From contig NC_135559.1 in assembly GCF_964340395.1 (NCBI RefSeq), forward strand, positions 15,653,563-15,717,562: a DNA stretch of 64,000 nt, given 5' to 3'. The stretch comes from Glandiceps talaboti (lineage: Eukaryota; Hemichordata; Enteropneusta; Spengelidae). A program made the translations under genes and the position numbers. The notes beneath the pieces are model-generated. The model was given only the letters and a program-made list of their open reading frames with translations. It ran no database searches and had not been told where the DNA came from. Positions within the stretch are counted from its first letter, which is position 1. Every line of letters begins with the position of its first letter. Below, piece after piece: positions 47,592 through 62,600 of this stretch.

Positions 47592-50500
47592 ATAGATGAT
47601 CAGGGATGTAGTGATTTAGGTTGGGTAGCTATGGGATCGAAGATCTGGGATGTAATGATTTAGGTTGGGTAGCTATGGGATAGATGATCAGGGATGTATT
47701 GATTTAGGTTGATTGCTATGGAATAGATAATCAGGGATGTAAGGATTTGGGTTGGGTAGCTACGGGATAGATGATCAGGGATGTAGTTATTTAGGTTGGG
47801 TAGTTATGGGATAGATGATTAGGGGTGTAATGATTTTGGTTGGGTAGCTATGGGATAGATGATCAGGGATTTACGGATTTAGGTTGGGTAGCTATGGGAT
47901 AGATGATCAGGGATGTAATGATTTAAGTTGGGTAGTTATGGAATAGATGCTCAGGGATGTAATGATATTCGTTGTGTAGCTATGGGATAGACGATCAGGG
48001 ATGTAGTGATTTAGGTTGGGTAGCTACGGGATAGATGATCAGGGATGTAGTTATTTAGGTTGGGTAGCTATGGGATTGATGATCAGGGGTGTAATGATTT
48101 AGGTTGGGTAGTTATGGAATAGATTATCAGGGATGTAATGATTTAGGTTTGGTAGCTATGGGGTAGATGATCAGGGATGTAAGAATTTGGGTTGGGTAGA
48201 TATGGGATAGATGATCAGGGATGTAATGATTTAGGTTGGTAGCTATGGCATAGAGGATGAGGGATGCAATGATTTAGGTTGGGTAGCTATGGGATAGGTG
48301 GTCATGGATTTAATGATTTAGGTTGGGTAGGTATGGAATAGACGATCAGGGATGTAATGATTTAGTTTGGGTTAGTTATGGAATTGATGCTCAGGGATGT
48401 AATGATTTAGGTTGTGTAGCTATGGGATAGACGATCAGGGATGTAGTGATTTAGGTTCAGTAGCTATGGGATAGATGATCAGGGACGTAGTGATTTAGGT
48501 TGGGTAGCTATGGGATAGATGATCAGGGGTGTAATGATTAAGGTTGGGTAGCTATGGGATAGATGATTAGGGGTGGAATGATTTAGGTTGGGTAGGTATG
48601 GCATAGACGATCAGGGATGTAGTGATTTAGGTTGGGTAGCTATGGAATAGATGATCAGGGGCGTAGTGATTTAGGTTGGGTAGCTATGGGATAGATGATC
48701 AGGGGTGTAATGATTTAGGTTGGGTAGCTATGGAATAGATAATCAGGGATGTAAGGATTTGGGTTGGGTTGATGTGGGATAGATGATCAGGGGATGTAAT
48801 GATTTAGGTTGGGTAGCTATGGGATAGATTATCAGGGATATAATGATTTAGGTTGGGTAGTTATGGGATAGATGATCAGGGATGTAGTGATTTAGGTTGA
48901 GTAGCTATGGGATAGATGATCAGGGATATAGTGATTTCGGTTGGGTAGCTATGGGATAGACGATCAGGGATGTAATGATTTAGGTTGGGTAGCTATTGGT
49001 GGATAGATGATCAGGGATGTAGTGATTTAGGTTGGGTAGCTATGGGATCGAAGATCTGGGATGTAATGATTTAGGTTGGGTAGCTATGGGATAGATGATC
49101 AGGGATGTATTGATTTAGGTTGATAGCTATGGAATAGATAATCAGGGATGTAAGGATTTGGGTTGGGTAGATATGGGATAGATGATCAGGGATGTAATGA
49201 TTTAGGTTGAGTAGGTATGGGATAGATGATCAGGGATGTAAGGATTTAGGTTGGGTAGCTATGGGGTAGATGATCAGGTGTGTAATGATTTAGGTTGGGT
49301 AGTTATGGGGTAGATGATCAGGTGCGTAATGATTTAGGTTGGGTAGTTATGGGATAGATGATCAGGGGTGTAATGATTTAGGTTGGGTAGCTATCGGATA
49401 GATGATCAGGGATTTACGGATTTAAGTTGGGTAGCTATGGGATAGATGATTAGGGGTGGAATGATTTAGGTTGGGTAGGTATGGGATAGACGATCAGGGA
49501 TGTAGTGATTTAGGTTGGGTAGCTATGGAATAGATGATCAGGGACGTAGTGATTTAGGTTGGGTAGCTATGGGATAGATGATCAGGGGTGTAATGATTTA
49601 GGTTGGGTAGTTATTGAATAGATGATCAGGGATGTAATGATTTAGGTTGGGTAGCTATGGGATAGATGATCAGGGATGTGGTGATTTAGGTTGAGTAGCT
49701 ATGGGATAGATGATCAGGGATGTAGTGATTTAGGTTGGGTAGCTATGGGATAGATGATCAGGGATGTAGTGATTTAGGTTGGGTAGCTATGGGGTAGATG
49801 ATCAGGGATGTACGGGTTTAGTTTGGGTAGCTATGGGATAGATGATGTGGTATGTAGTGATTTATTTTGGATAGCTATGGGATAGATGATCAGGGATGTA
49901 ATGATTTAGGTTGGGTAGCTATGGAATAGATAATCAGGGATGTAAGGATTTGGGTTGGGTAGATGTGGGATAGATGATCAGGGGATGTAATGATTTAGGT
50001 TGGGTAGCTATGGGATAGATGATCAGGGATGTAATGATTTAGGTTGGGTAGCTATGGGATAGACTATCAGGGATGTAATGATTTAGGTTGGGTAGCTATT
50101 GGATAGATGATCAGGGATGTAGTGATTTAGGTTGGGTAGCTATGGGATCGAAGATCTGGGATGTAATGATTTAGGTTGGGTAGCTATGGGATAGATGATC
50201 AGGGATGTATTGATTTAGGTTGATTGCTATGGAATAGATAATCAGGGATGTAAGGATTTGGGTTGGGTAGCTACGGGATAGATGATCAGGGATGTAGTTA
50301 TTTAGGTTGGGTAGTTATGGGATAGATGATTAGGGGTGTAATGATTTTGGTTGGGTAGCTATGGGATAGATGATCAGGGATTTACGGATTTAGGTTGGGT
50401 AGCTATGGGATAGATGATCAGGGATGTAATGATTTAAGTTGGGTAGTTATGGAATAGATGCTCAGGGATGTAATGATATTCGTTGTGTAGCTATGGGATA

Positions 50501-52484
50501 GACGATCAGGGATGTAGTGATTTATGTTGGGTAGCTACGGGATAGATGATCAGGGATGTAGTTATTTAGGTTGGGTAGCTATGGGATTGATGATCAGGGG
50601 TGTAATGATTTAGGTTGGGTAGTTATGGAATAGATTATCAGGGATGTAATGATTTAGGTTTGGTAGCTATGGGGTAGATGATCAGGGATGTAAGAATTTG
50701 GGTTGGGTAGATATGGGATAGATGATCAGGGATGTAATGATTTAGGTTGGTAGCTATGGCATAGAGGATGAGGGATGCAATGATTTAGGTTGGGTAGCTA
50801 TGGGATAGGTGGTCATGGATTTAATGATTTAGGTTGGGTAGGTATGGAATAGACGATCAGGGATGTAATGATTTAGGTTGGGTTAGTTATGGAATAGATG
50901 CTCAGGGATGTAATGATTTAGGTTGTGTAGCTATGGGATAGACGATCAGGGATGTAGTGATTTAGGTTCAGTAGCTATGGGATAGATGATCAGGGACGTA
51001 GTGATTTAGGTTGGGTAGCTATGGGATAGATGATCAGGGGTGTAATGATTAAGGTTGGGTAGCTATGGGATAGATGATTAGGGGTGGAATGATTTAGGTT
51101 GGGTAGGTATGGCATAGACGATCAGGGATGTAGTGATTTAGGTTGGGTAGCTATGGAATAGATGATCAGGGGCGTAGTGATTTAGGTTGGGTAGCTATGG
51201 GATAGATGATCAGGGGTGTAATGATTTAGGTTGGGTAGCTATGGAATAGATAATCAGGGATGTAAGGATTTGGGTTGGGTTGATGTGGGATAGATGATCA
51301 GGGGATGTAATGATTTAGGTTGGGTAGCTATGGGATAGATTATCAGGGATATAATGATTTAGGTTGGGTAGTTATGGGATAGATGATCAGGGATGTAGTG
51401 ATTTAGGTTGAGTAGCTATGGGATAGATGATCAGGGATGTAGTGATTTCGGTTGGGTAGCTATGGGATAGACGATCAGGGATGTAATGATTTAGGTTGGG
51501 TAGGTATTGGTGGATAGATGATCAGGGATGTAGTGATTTAGGTTGGGTAGCTATGGGATCGAAGATCTGGGATGTAATGATTTAGGTTGGGTAGCTATGG
51601 GATAGATGATCAGGGATGTATTGATTTAGGTTGATAGCTATGGAATAGATAATCAGGGATGTAAGGATTTGGGTTGGGTAGATATGGGATAGATGATCAG
51701 GGATGTAATGATTTAGGTTGGGTAGCTATGGGATAGATGATCAGGGATGTAAGGATTTAGGTTGGGTAGCTATGGGGTAGATGATCAGATGTGTAATGAT
51801 TTAGGTTGGGTAGTTATGGGGTAGATGATCAGGTGCGTAATGATTTAGGTTGGGTAGTTATGGGATAGATGATCAGGGGTGTAATGATTTAGGTTGGGTA
51901 GCTATCGGATAGATGATCAGGGATTTACGGATTTAAGTTGGGTAGCTATGGGATAGATGATTAGGGGTGGAATGATTTAGGTTGGGTAGGTATGGGATAG
52001 ACGATCAGGGATGTAGTGATTTAGGTTGGGTAGCTATGGAATAGATGATCAGGGACGTAGTGATGTAGGTTGGGTAACTATGGGATAGATGATCAGGGGT
52101 GTAATGATTTAGGTTGGGTAGTTATTGAATAGATGATCAGGGATGTAATGATTTAGGTTGGGTAGCTATTGGATAGATGATCAGGGATGTGGTGATTTAG
52201 GTTGAGTAGCTATGGGATAGATGATCAGGGATGTAGTGATTTAGGTTGGGTAGCTATTGGATAGATGATCAGGGATGTAGTGATTTAGGTTGGGTAGCTA
52301 TGGGGTAGATGATCAGGGATGTACGGGTTTAGTTTCGGTAGCTATGGGATAGATGATGTGGTATGTAGTGATTTATTTTGGGTAGCTATGGGATAGATGA
52401 TCAGGGATGTAATGATTTAGGTTGGGCAGCTATGGAATAGATAATCAGGGATGTAAGGATTTGGGTTGGGTAGATGTGGGATAG
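47592..52484 (+). repeat. tandem pair with 2511-bp period
   Basis: Markers recur at 2511 bp, for example TTAGGGGTGTAATGATTTTGG (A at 47821 and 50332) and TTTATTTTGG at 49861/52372. Rare monomers such as GATCGAAGATC and ATTGGTGGATAG occur once per copy. Some substitutions separate the copies, so this pair looks older than the 11-kb one. Confidence 0.85.
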
Positions 52485-53439
52485 GTGATCAGGGATGTAA
52501 TGATTTAGGTTGGGTAGTTATGGGATAGATGATCAGGGGTGTAATGATTTAGGTTGGGTAGTTATGGGATAGATGATCAGGGATGGAATGATTTAGGTTG
52601 TGTAGCTATGGGGTAGATGATCAGATGTGTAATGATTTAGGTTGGGTAGTTATGGGGTAGATGATCAGGTGCGTAATGATTTAGGTTGGGTAGTTATGGG
52701 ATAGATGATCAGGGGTGTAATGATTTAGGTTGGGTAGCTATCGGATAGATGATCAGGGATTTACGGATTTAAGTTGGGTAGCTATGGGATAGATGATTAG
52801 GGGTGGAATGATTTAGGTTGGGTAGGTATGGGATAGACGATCAGGGATGTAGTGATTTAGGTTGGGTAGCTATGGAATAGATGATCAGGGACGTAGTGAT
52901 GTAGGTTGGGTAACTATGGGATAGATGATCAGGGGTGTAATGATTTAGGTTGGGTAGTTATTGAATAGATGATCAGGGATGTAATGATTTAGGTTGGGTA
53001 GCTATTGGATAGATGATCAGGGATGTGGTGATTTAGGTTGAGTAGCTATGGGATAGATGATCAGGGATGTAGTGATTTAGGTTGGGTAGCTATTGGATAG
53101 ATGATCAGGGATGTAGTGATTTAGGTTGGGTAGCTATGGGGTAGATGATCAGGGATGTACGGGTTTAGTTTCGGTAGCTATGGGATAGATGATGTGGTAT
53201 GTAGTGATTTATTTTGGGTAGCTATGGGATAGATGATCAGGGATGTAATGATTTAGGTTGGGCAGCTATGGAATAGATAATCAGGGATGTAAGGATTTGG
53301 GTTGGGTAGATGTGGGATAGATGATCAGGGGATGTAATGATTTAGGTTGGGTAGCTATGGGATAGATGATCAGGGATGTAATGATTTAGGTTGGGTAGTT
53401 ATGGGATAGGTGATCAGGGATGTAATGATTTAGGTTGGG
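51768..53439 (+). repeat. tandem pair with 836-bp (19-monomer) period
   Basis: CAGATGTGTAATG at 51786 and 52622, followed by the same monomer series including GATCAGGTGCG and the TTTATTTTGG monomer. It overlaps the right part of the 2511-bp pair, so it arose within it. Confidence 0.85.
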
Positions 53440-56400
53440 TAGTTATGGGATAGATGATCAGGGGTGTAATGATTTAGGTTGGGTAGTTATGGGATAGATG
53501 ATCAGGGATGGAATGATTTAGGTTGTGTAGCTATGGGATAGACGATCAGGGATGTAGTGATTTAGGTTGGGTAGCTATGGGATAGATGATCAGGGACGTA
53601 GTGATTCAGGTTGGGAAGCTATGGGATAGATGATCAGAGGTGTAATGATTTAGGTTGGGTAGTTATTGAATAGATGATCAGGGATGTAATGATTTAGGTT
53701 GGGTAGCTATGGGATAGATGATCAGGGATGTACGGATTTAGGTTGGGTAGCTATAGGATAGATGATTTGGTATGTAGTGATTTAGGTTGGGTAGCTATGG
53801 GATAGATGCTCAGGGATGTAATGATTTAGGTTGGGTAGCTATGGAATAGATAATCAGGGATGTAAGGATTTGGGTTGGGTAGATATGGGATAGATGATCA
53901 GGGATGTAATGGTTTAGGTTGGGTAGTTATGGGAAAGATGATCAGGGATGTAATGATTTAGGTTGGGTAGTTATGGGATAGATGATCAGGGGTGTAATGA
54001 TGTTCGTTGGGTAGTTATGGGATAGATGATCAGGGGTGTAATGATTTAGGTTGGGTAGCTATGGGATAGATGATCAGGGATATACGGATTTAGGTTGGGT
54101 AGCTATGGGATAGATGATCAGGGATGTAATGATTTAGGTTGGGTAGTTATGGAAAAGATGCTCAAGGATGTAATGATTTAGGTTGTGTAGCTATGGGATA
54201 GACGATCAGGGATGTAGTGATTTTATAGGTTGGGTAGCTACGGGATAGATGATCAGGGACGTAGTGATTTAGGTTCTGTAGCTATGGGATAGATGATCAG
54301 GGGTGTAATAATTTAGGTTGGGTAGTTATGTAATAAATGATCAGGGATGTAATGATTTAGGTTGGGTAGCTATGGAATAGATAATCAGGGATGTAAGGAT
54401 TTGGGTTGGGTAGCTATGGGATAGATGATGTGGTATGTAGTGCTTTAGGTTGGGTAGCTATGGGATAGATGATCATGGATGTAATGATTTAGGCTGGGTA
54501 GCTATGGAATAGATAATCAGGGATGTAAGGATTTGGGTTGGGTAGATATGGGATAGATGATCAGGGGATGTAATGATTTAGGTTGGGTAGCTATGGGATA
54601 GATGATCAGGGGATGTAATGATTTAGGTTGGGTAGCTATGGGATAGATGATCAGGGATGTAATGATTTAGGTTGGGTAGTTATGGGATAGATGATCAGGG
54701 GTGTAATGATTTAGGTTGGGTAGTTATGGGATAGATGATCAGGGGTGTAATGGTTTAGGTTGGATAGCTATGGGATAGATGATCAGGGGTGTAATGGTTT
54801 AGGTTGGGTAGCTATGGGATAGATGATCAGGGGTGTAATCATTTAGGTTGGGTAGTTATGGGATAGATGATCAGGGGTGTAATGATTTAGGTTGGGTAGT
54901 TATGGGATAGATGATCAGGGGTGTAATGATTTGGTTGGGTAGCTATGGGATAGATGATCAGGGATTTACGGATTTAGGTTGGGTAGCTATGGGATAGATG
55001 ATCAGGGATGTAATGATTTACGTTGGGTAGTTATGGAATAGATGCTCAGGGATGTAATGATTTAGGTTGTGTAGCTATGGGATAGACGATCAGGGATGTA
55101 GTGATTTAGGTTGGGTAGCTACGGGATAGATGGTCAGGGATGTAGTGATTTAGGTTGGGTAGCTATGGGATAGATGATCAGGGGTGTAATGATTTAGGTT
55201 TGGTAGTTATGGAATAGATTATCAGGGATGTAATGATTTGGGTTTGGTAGCTATGGGGTAGATGATCAGGGGTGTAAGGATTTGGGTTGGGTAGATATGG
55301 GATAGATGATCAGGGATGTAATGATTTAGGTTGGGTAGTTATGGGATAGATGATCAGGGGTGTAATGATGTTGGTTGGGTAGTTATGGGATAGATGATCA
55401 GGGGTGTAATGATTTAGGTTGGGTAGCTATGGGATAGATGATCAGGGATATACGGATTTAGGTTGGGTAGCTATGGGATAGATGATCAGGGATGTAATGA
55501 TTTAGGTTGGGTAGTTATGGAAAAGATGCTCAAGGATGTAATGATTTAGGTTGTGTAGCTATGGGATAGACGATCAGGGATGTAGTGATTTTATAGGTTG
55601 GGTAGCTACGGGATAGATGATCAGGGACGTAGTGATTTAGGTTCTGTAGCTATGGGATAGATGATCAGGGGTGTAATGATTTAGGTTGGGTAGTTATGGG
55701 AAAGATGATGAGGGATGTAATGATTTAGGTTGGGTAGTTATGGGATAGATGATCAGGGGTGTAAGGATTTGGGTTTGGTAGCTATGGGGTAGATGATCAG
55801 GGGTGTAAGGATTTGGGTTGGGTAGATATGGGATAGATGATCAGGGATTTAATGATTTAGGTTGGTAGCTATGGCATAGATGATGAGGGATGTAATGATT
55901 TAGGTTGGGTAGCTATGGGATAGGTGGTCATGGATTTAATGATTTAGGTTGGGTATCTATGGGATAGACGATCAGGGATGTAATGATTTAGGTTGGGTAG
56001 CTATGGGATAGATGATCAGGGATGTAGTGATTTAGGTTGGGTAGCTATGGGATAGATGATCAGGGATATACGGATTTAGGTTGGGTAGCTATGGGATAGA
56101 TGATCAGGGATGTAATGATTTAGGTTGGGTAGTTATGGAAAAGATGCTCAAGGATGTAATGATTTAGGTTGTGTAGCTATGGGATAGACGATCAGGGATG
56201 TAGTGATTTTATAGGTTGGGTAGCTACGGGATAGATGATCAGGGACGTAGTGATTTAGGTTCTGTAGCTATGGGATAGATGATCAGGGGTGTAATAATTT
56301 AGGTTGGGTAGTTATGTAATAAATGATCAGGGATGTAATGATTTAGGTTGGGTAGCTATGGAATAGATAATCAGGGATGTAAGGATTTGGGTTGGGTAGC

Positions 56401-59400
56401 TATGGGATAGATGATGTGGTATGTAGTGCTTTAGGTTGGGTAGCTATGGGATAGATGATCAGGGATGTAATGATTTAGGTTGGGTAGTTATGGGATAGGT
56501 GATCAGGGATGTAATGATTTAGGTTGGGTAGTTATGGGATAGATGATCAGGGGTGTAATGATTTAGGTTGGGTAGTTATGGGATAGATGATCAGGGATGG
56601 AATGATTTAGGTTGTGTAGCTATGGGATAGACGATCAGGGATGTAGTGATTTAGGTTGGGTAGCTATGGGATAGATGATCAGGGACGTAGTGATTCAGGT
56701 TGGGAAGCTATGGGATAGATGATCAGAGGTGTAATGATTTAGGTTGGGTAGTTATTGAATAGATGATCAGGGATGTAATGATTTAGGTTGGGTAGCTATG
56801 GGATAGATGATCAGGGATGTACGGATTTAGGTTGGGTAGCTATAGGATAGATGATTTGGTATGTAGTGATTTAGGTTGGGTAGCTATGGGATAGATGCTC
56901 AGGGATGTAATGATTTAGGTTGGGTAGCTATGGAATAGATAATCAGGGATGTAATGATTTGGGTTGGGTAGATATGGGATAGATGATCAGGGATGTAATG
57001 GTTTAGGTTGGGTAGTTATGGGAAAGATGATCAGGGATGTAATGATTTAGGTTGGGTAGTTATGGGATAGATGATCAGGGGTGTAATGATGTTCGTTGGG
57101 TAGTTATGGGATAGATGATCAGGGGTGTAATGATTTAGGTTGGGTAGCTATGGGATAGATGATCAGGGATATACGGATTTAGGTTGGGTAGCTATGGGAT
57201 AGATGATCAGGGATGTAATGATTTAGGTTGGGTAGTTATGGAAAAGATGCTCAAGGATGTAATGATTTAGGTTGTGTAGCTATGGGATAGACGATCAGGG
57301 ATGTAGTGATTTTATAGGTTGGGTAGCTACGGGATAGATGATCAGGGACGTAGTGATTTAGGTTCTGTAGCTATGGGATAGATGATCAGGGGTGTAATAA
57401 TTTAGGTTGGGTAGTTATGTAATAAATGATCAGGGATGTAATGATTTAGGTTGGGTAGCTATGGAATAGATAATCAGGGATGTAAGGATTTGGGTTGGGT
57501 AGCTATGGGATAGATGATGTGGTATGTAGTGCTTTAGGTTGGGTAGCTATGGGATAGATGATCATGGATGTAATGATTTAGGCTGGGTAGCTATGGAATA
57601 GATAATCAGGGATGTAAGGATTTGGGTTGGGTAGATATGGGATAGATGATCAGGGGATGTAATGATTTAGGTTGGGTAGCTATGGGATAGATGATCAGGG
57701 GATGTAATGATTTAGGTTGGGTAGCTATGGGATAGATGATCAGGGATGTAATGATTTAGGTTGGGTAGTTATGGGATAGATGATCAGGGGTGTAATGATT
57801 TAGGTTGGGTAGTTATGGGATAGATGATCAGGGGTGTAATGGTTTAGGTTGGATAGCTATGGGATAGATGATCAGGGGTGTAATGGTTTAGGTTGGGTAG
57901 CTATGGGATAGATGATCAGGGGTGTAATCATTTAGGTTGGGTAGTTATGGGATAGATGATCAGGGGTGTAATGATTTAGGTTGGGTAGTTATGGGAAAGA
58001 TGATGAGGGATGTAATGATTTAGGTTGGGTAGTTATGGGATAGATGATCAGGGGTGTAATGATTTGGTTGGGTAGCTATGGGATAGATGATCAGGGATTT
58101 ACGGATTTAGGTTGGGTAGCTATGGGATAGATGATCAGGGATGTAATGATTTACGTTGGGTAGTTATGGAATAGATGCTCAGGGATGTAATGATTTAGGT
58201 TGTGTAGCTATGGGATAGACGATCAGGGATGTAGTGATTTAGGTTGGGTAGCTACGGGATAGATGGTCAGGGATGTAGTGATTTAGGTTGGGTAGCTATG
58301 GGATAGATGATCAGGGGTGTAATGATTTAGGTTTGGTAGTTATGGAATAGATTATCAGGGATGTAATGATTTGGGTTTGGTAGCTATGGGGTAGATGATC
58401 AGGGGTGTAAGGATTTGGGTTGGGTAGATATGGGATAGATGATCAGGGATGTAATGATTTAGGTTGGGTAGTTATGGGATAGATGATCAGGGGTGTAATG
58501 ATGTTGGTTGGGTAGTTATGGGATAGATGATCAGGGGTGTAATGATTTAGGTTGGGTAGCTATGGGATAGATGATCAGGGATATACGGATTTAGGTTGGG
58601 TAGCTATGGGATAGATGATCAGGGATGTAATGATTTAGGTTGGGTAGTTATGGAAAAGATGCTCAAGGATGTAATGATTTAGGTTGTGTAGCTATGGGAT
58701 AGACGATCAGGGATGTAGTGATTTTATAGGTTGGGTAGCTACGGGATAGATGATCAGGGACGTAGTGATTTAGGTTCTGTAGCTATGGGATAGATGATCA
58801 GGGGTGTAATGATTTAGGTTGGGTAGTTATGGGAAAGATGATGAGGGATGTAATGATTTAGGTTGGGTAGTTATGGGATAGATGATCAGGGGTGTAAGGA
58901 TTTGGGTTTGGTAGCTATGGGGTAGATGATCAGGGGTGTAAGGATTTGGGTTGGGTAGATATGGGATAGATGATCAGGGATTTAATGATTTAGGTTGGTA
59001 GCTATGGCATAGATGATGAGGGATGTAATGATTTAGGTTGGGTAGCTATGGGATAGGTGGTCATGGATTTAATGATTTAGGTTGGGTATCTATGGGATAG
59101 ACGATCAGGGATGTAATGATTTAGGTTGGGTAGCTATGGGATAGATGATCAGGGATGTAGTGATTTAGGTTGGGTAGCTATGGGATAGATGATCAGGGAT
59201 ATACGGATTTAGGTTGGGTAGCTATGGGATAGATGATCAGGGATGTAATGATTTAGGTTGGGTAGTTATGGAAAAGATGCTCAAGGATGTAATGATTTAG
59301 GTTGTGTAGCTATGGGATAGACGATCAGGGATGTAGTGATTTTATAGGTTGGGTAGCTACGGGATAGATGATCAGGGACGTAGTGATTTAGGTTCTGTAG

Positions 59401-59600
59401 CTATGGGATAGATGATCAGGGGTGTAATAATTTAGGTTGGGTAGTTATGTAATAAATGATCAGGGATGTAATGATTTAGGTTGGGTAGCTATGGAATAGA
59501 TAATCAGGGATGTAAGGATTTGGGTTGGGTAGCTATGGGATAGATGATGTGGTATGTAGTGCTTTAGGTTGGGTAGCTATGGGATAGATGATCAGGGATG
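53396..59600 (+). repeat. tandem pair of a ~3.1-kb higher-order unit
   Basis: The marker ATATACGG occurs at 54080, 55448 and 56066 and again at 57169, 58581 and 59199. Offsets are 3089 and then 3133; the 44-bp change is one extra monomer (AAAGATGATGAGG type near 57990). Each unit carries monomers with a TTTTATAGG insertion and AATAAATGATC. A partial third copy follows to about 60350. Confidence 0.85.
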
Positions 59601-62600
59601 TAATGATTTAGGCTGGGTAGCTATGGAATAGATAATCAGGGATGTAAGGATTTGGGTTGGGTAGATATGGGATAGATGATCAGGGGATGTAATGATTTAG
59701 GTTGGGTAGCTATGGGATAGATGATCAGGGGATGTAATGATTTAGGTTGGGTAGCTATGGGATAGATGATCAGGGATGTAATGATTTAGGTTGGGTAGTT
59801 ATGGGATAGATGATCAGGGGTGTAATGATTTAGGTTGGGTAGTTATGGGATAGATGATCAGGGGTGTAATGGTTTAGGTTGGATAGCTATGGGATAGATG
59901 ATCAGGGGTGTAATGGTTTAGGTTGGGTAGCTATGGGATAGATGATCAGGGGTGTAATGATTTAGGTTGGGTAGTTATGGGATAGATGATCAGGGGTGTA
60001 ATGATTTAGGTTGGGTAGTTATGGGAAAGATGATGAGGGATGTAATGATTTAGGTTGGGTAGTTATGGGATAGATGATCAGGGGTGTAAGGATTTGGGTT
60101 TGGTAGCTATGGGGTAGATGATCAGGGGTGTAAGGATTTGGGTTGGGTAGATATGGGATAGATGATCAGGGATTTAATGATTTAGGTTGGTAGCTATGGC
60201 ATAGATGATGAGGGATGTAATGATTTAGGTTGGGTAGCTATGGGATAGGTGGTCATGGATTTAATGATTTAGGTTGGGTATCTATGGGATAGACGATCAG
60301 GGATGTAATGATTTAGGTTGGGTAGCTATGGGATAGATGATCAGGGATGTAGTGATTTAGGTTGGGTAGCTATGGGATAGATGATCTGGAATGTAATGAT
60401 TGAGGTTGGGTACCTATGGGATAGATGATCAGGGATGTATTGATTTAGGTTGATAGCTATGGAATAGATAATCAGGGATGTAAGGATTTGGGTTGGGTAG
60501 ATATGGGATAGATGATCAGGGATGTAATGATTTTGGTTGGGTAGCTATGGGATAGATGATCAGGGATTTACGGATTTAGGTTGGGTAGCTATGGGATAGA
60601 TGATCAGGGATGTAATGATTTAAGTTGGGTAGTTATGGAATAGATGCTCAGGGATGTAATGATATTGGTTGTGTAGCTATGGGATATACGATCAGGGATG
60701 TAGTGATTTAGGTTGGGTAGCTACGGGATAGATGATCAGGGATGTAGTTATTTAGGTTGGGTAGCTATGGGATTGATGATCAGGGGTGTAATGATTTAGG
60801 TTGGGTAGTTATGGAATAGATTATCAGGGATGTAATGATTTAGGTTGGGTAGATATGGGATAGATGATCAGGGATGTAATGATTTAGGTTGGTAGCTATG
60901 GCATAGAGGTTGAGGGATGCAATGATTTAGGTTGGGTAGCTATGAGATGGGTGGTCATGGATTTAATGATTTAGGTTGGGTTAGTTATGGAATAGATGCT
61001 CAGGGATGTAATGATTTAGGTTGTGTAGCTATGGGATAGACGATCAGGGATGTAGTGATTTAGGTTCCGTAGCTATGGGATAGATGATCAGGGACGTAGT
61101 GATTTAGGTTGGGTAGCTATGGGATAGATGATCAGGGGTGTAATGATTAAGGTTGGGTAGCTATGGGATAGATGATTAGGGGTGGAATGATTTAGGTTGG
61201 GTAGGTATGGCATAGACGATCAGGGATGTAGTGATTTAGGTTGGGTAGCTATGGAATAGATGATCAGGGACGTAGTGATTTAGGTTTGGTAGCTATGGGA
61301 TAGATGATCAGGGGTGTAATGATTTAGGTTGGGTAGTTATTGAATAGATGATCAGGGATGTAGTGATTTAGGTTGAGTAGCTATGGGATAGATGATCAGG
61401 GATGTAGTGATTTAGGTTGGGTAGCTATGGGATAAACGATCAGGGATGTAATGATTTAGGTTGGGTAGCTATTGGATAGATGATCAGGGATGTAGTGATT
61501 TAGGTTGGGTAGCTATGGGATCGATGATCTGGGATGTAATGATTTAGGTTGGGTAGCTATGGGATAGATGATCAGGGATGTATTGATTTAGGTTGATAGC
61601 TATGGAATAGATAATCAGGGATGTAAGGATTTGGGTTGGGTAGATATGGGATAGATGATCAGTGATGTAATGATTTAGGTTGGGTAGCTATGGGATAGAT
61701 GATCATGGATGTAAGGATTTAGGTTGGGTAGTTATGGGATAGATGATCAGGGATGTAATGATTTGGGTTGGGTAGTTATGGGAAAGATGATCAGGGATGT
61801 AATGATTTAGGTTTGGTAGTTATGGGGTAGATGATCAGGGGTGTAATGATTTAGGTTGGGTAGGTATGGGATAGACGATCAGGGATGTAGTGATTTAGGT
61901 TGGGTAACTATGGGATAGATGATCTGGGATGTAATGATTTAGGTTGGGTAGCTATGGGATAGATGATCAGGGATGTATTGATTTGGGTTGGGTAGATATG
62001 GGATAGATGATCAGGGATGTAATGATTTAGGTTGGGTAGCTATGGGATAGATGATCAGTAATGTAAGGATTTAGGTTGGGTAGTTATGAGATAGATGATC
62101 AGGGATGTAATGATTTGGGTTGGGAAGTTATGATCAAGATGATCAGGGATGTAGTGATTTAGGTTGGGTAGTTATGGGGTAGATGATCAGGGGTGTAATG
62201 ATTTAGGTTGGGTAGTTATGGGATAGATGATCAGGGGTGTAATGATTTAGGTTGGGTAGCTATCGGATAGATGATCAGGGATTTACGGATTTAAGTTGGG
62301 TAGTTATGAAATAGATGCTCAGGGATATAATGATTTAGGTTGTGTAGCTATGGGATAGACGATCAGGGATGTAGTGATTTAGGTTGGGTAGCTACGGGAT
62401 AGATGATCAGGGACGTAGTGATTTAGGTTGTGTAGCTATGGGATAGATGATCAGGGGTGTAATGATTTAGGTTGGGTAGTTATGAAATAGATGATCAGGG
62501 ATGTAATGATTTAGGTTGGGTAGCTATGGAGTAGATGATCAGGGATGTACGGGTTTAGTTTTGGTAGCTATGGGATAGATGATGTGGTATGTAGTGATTT

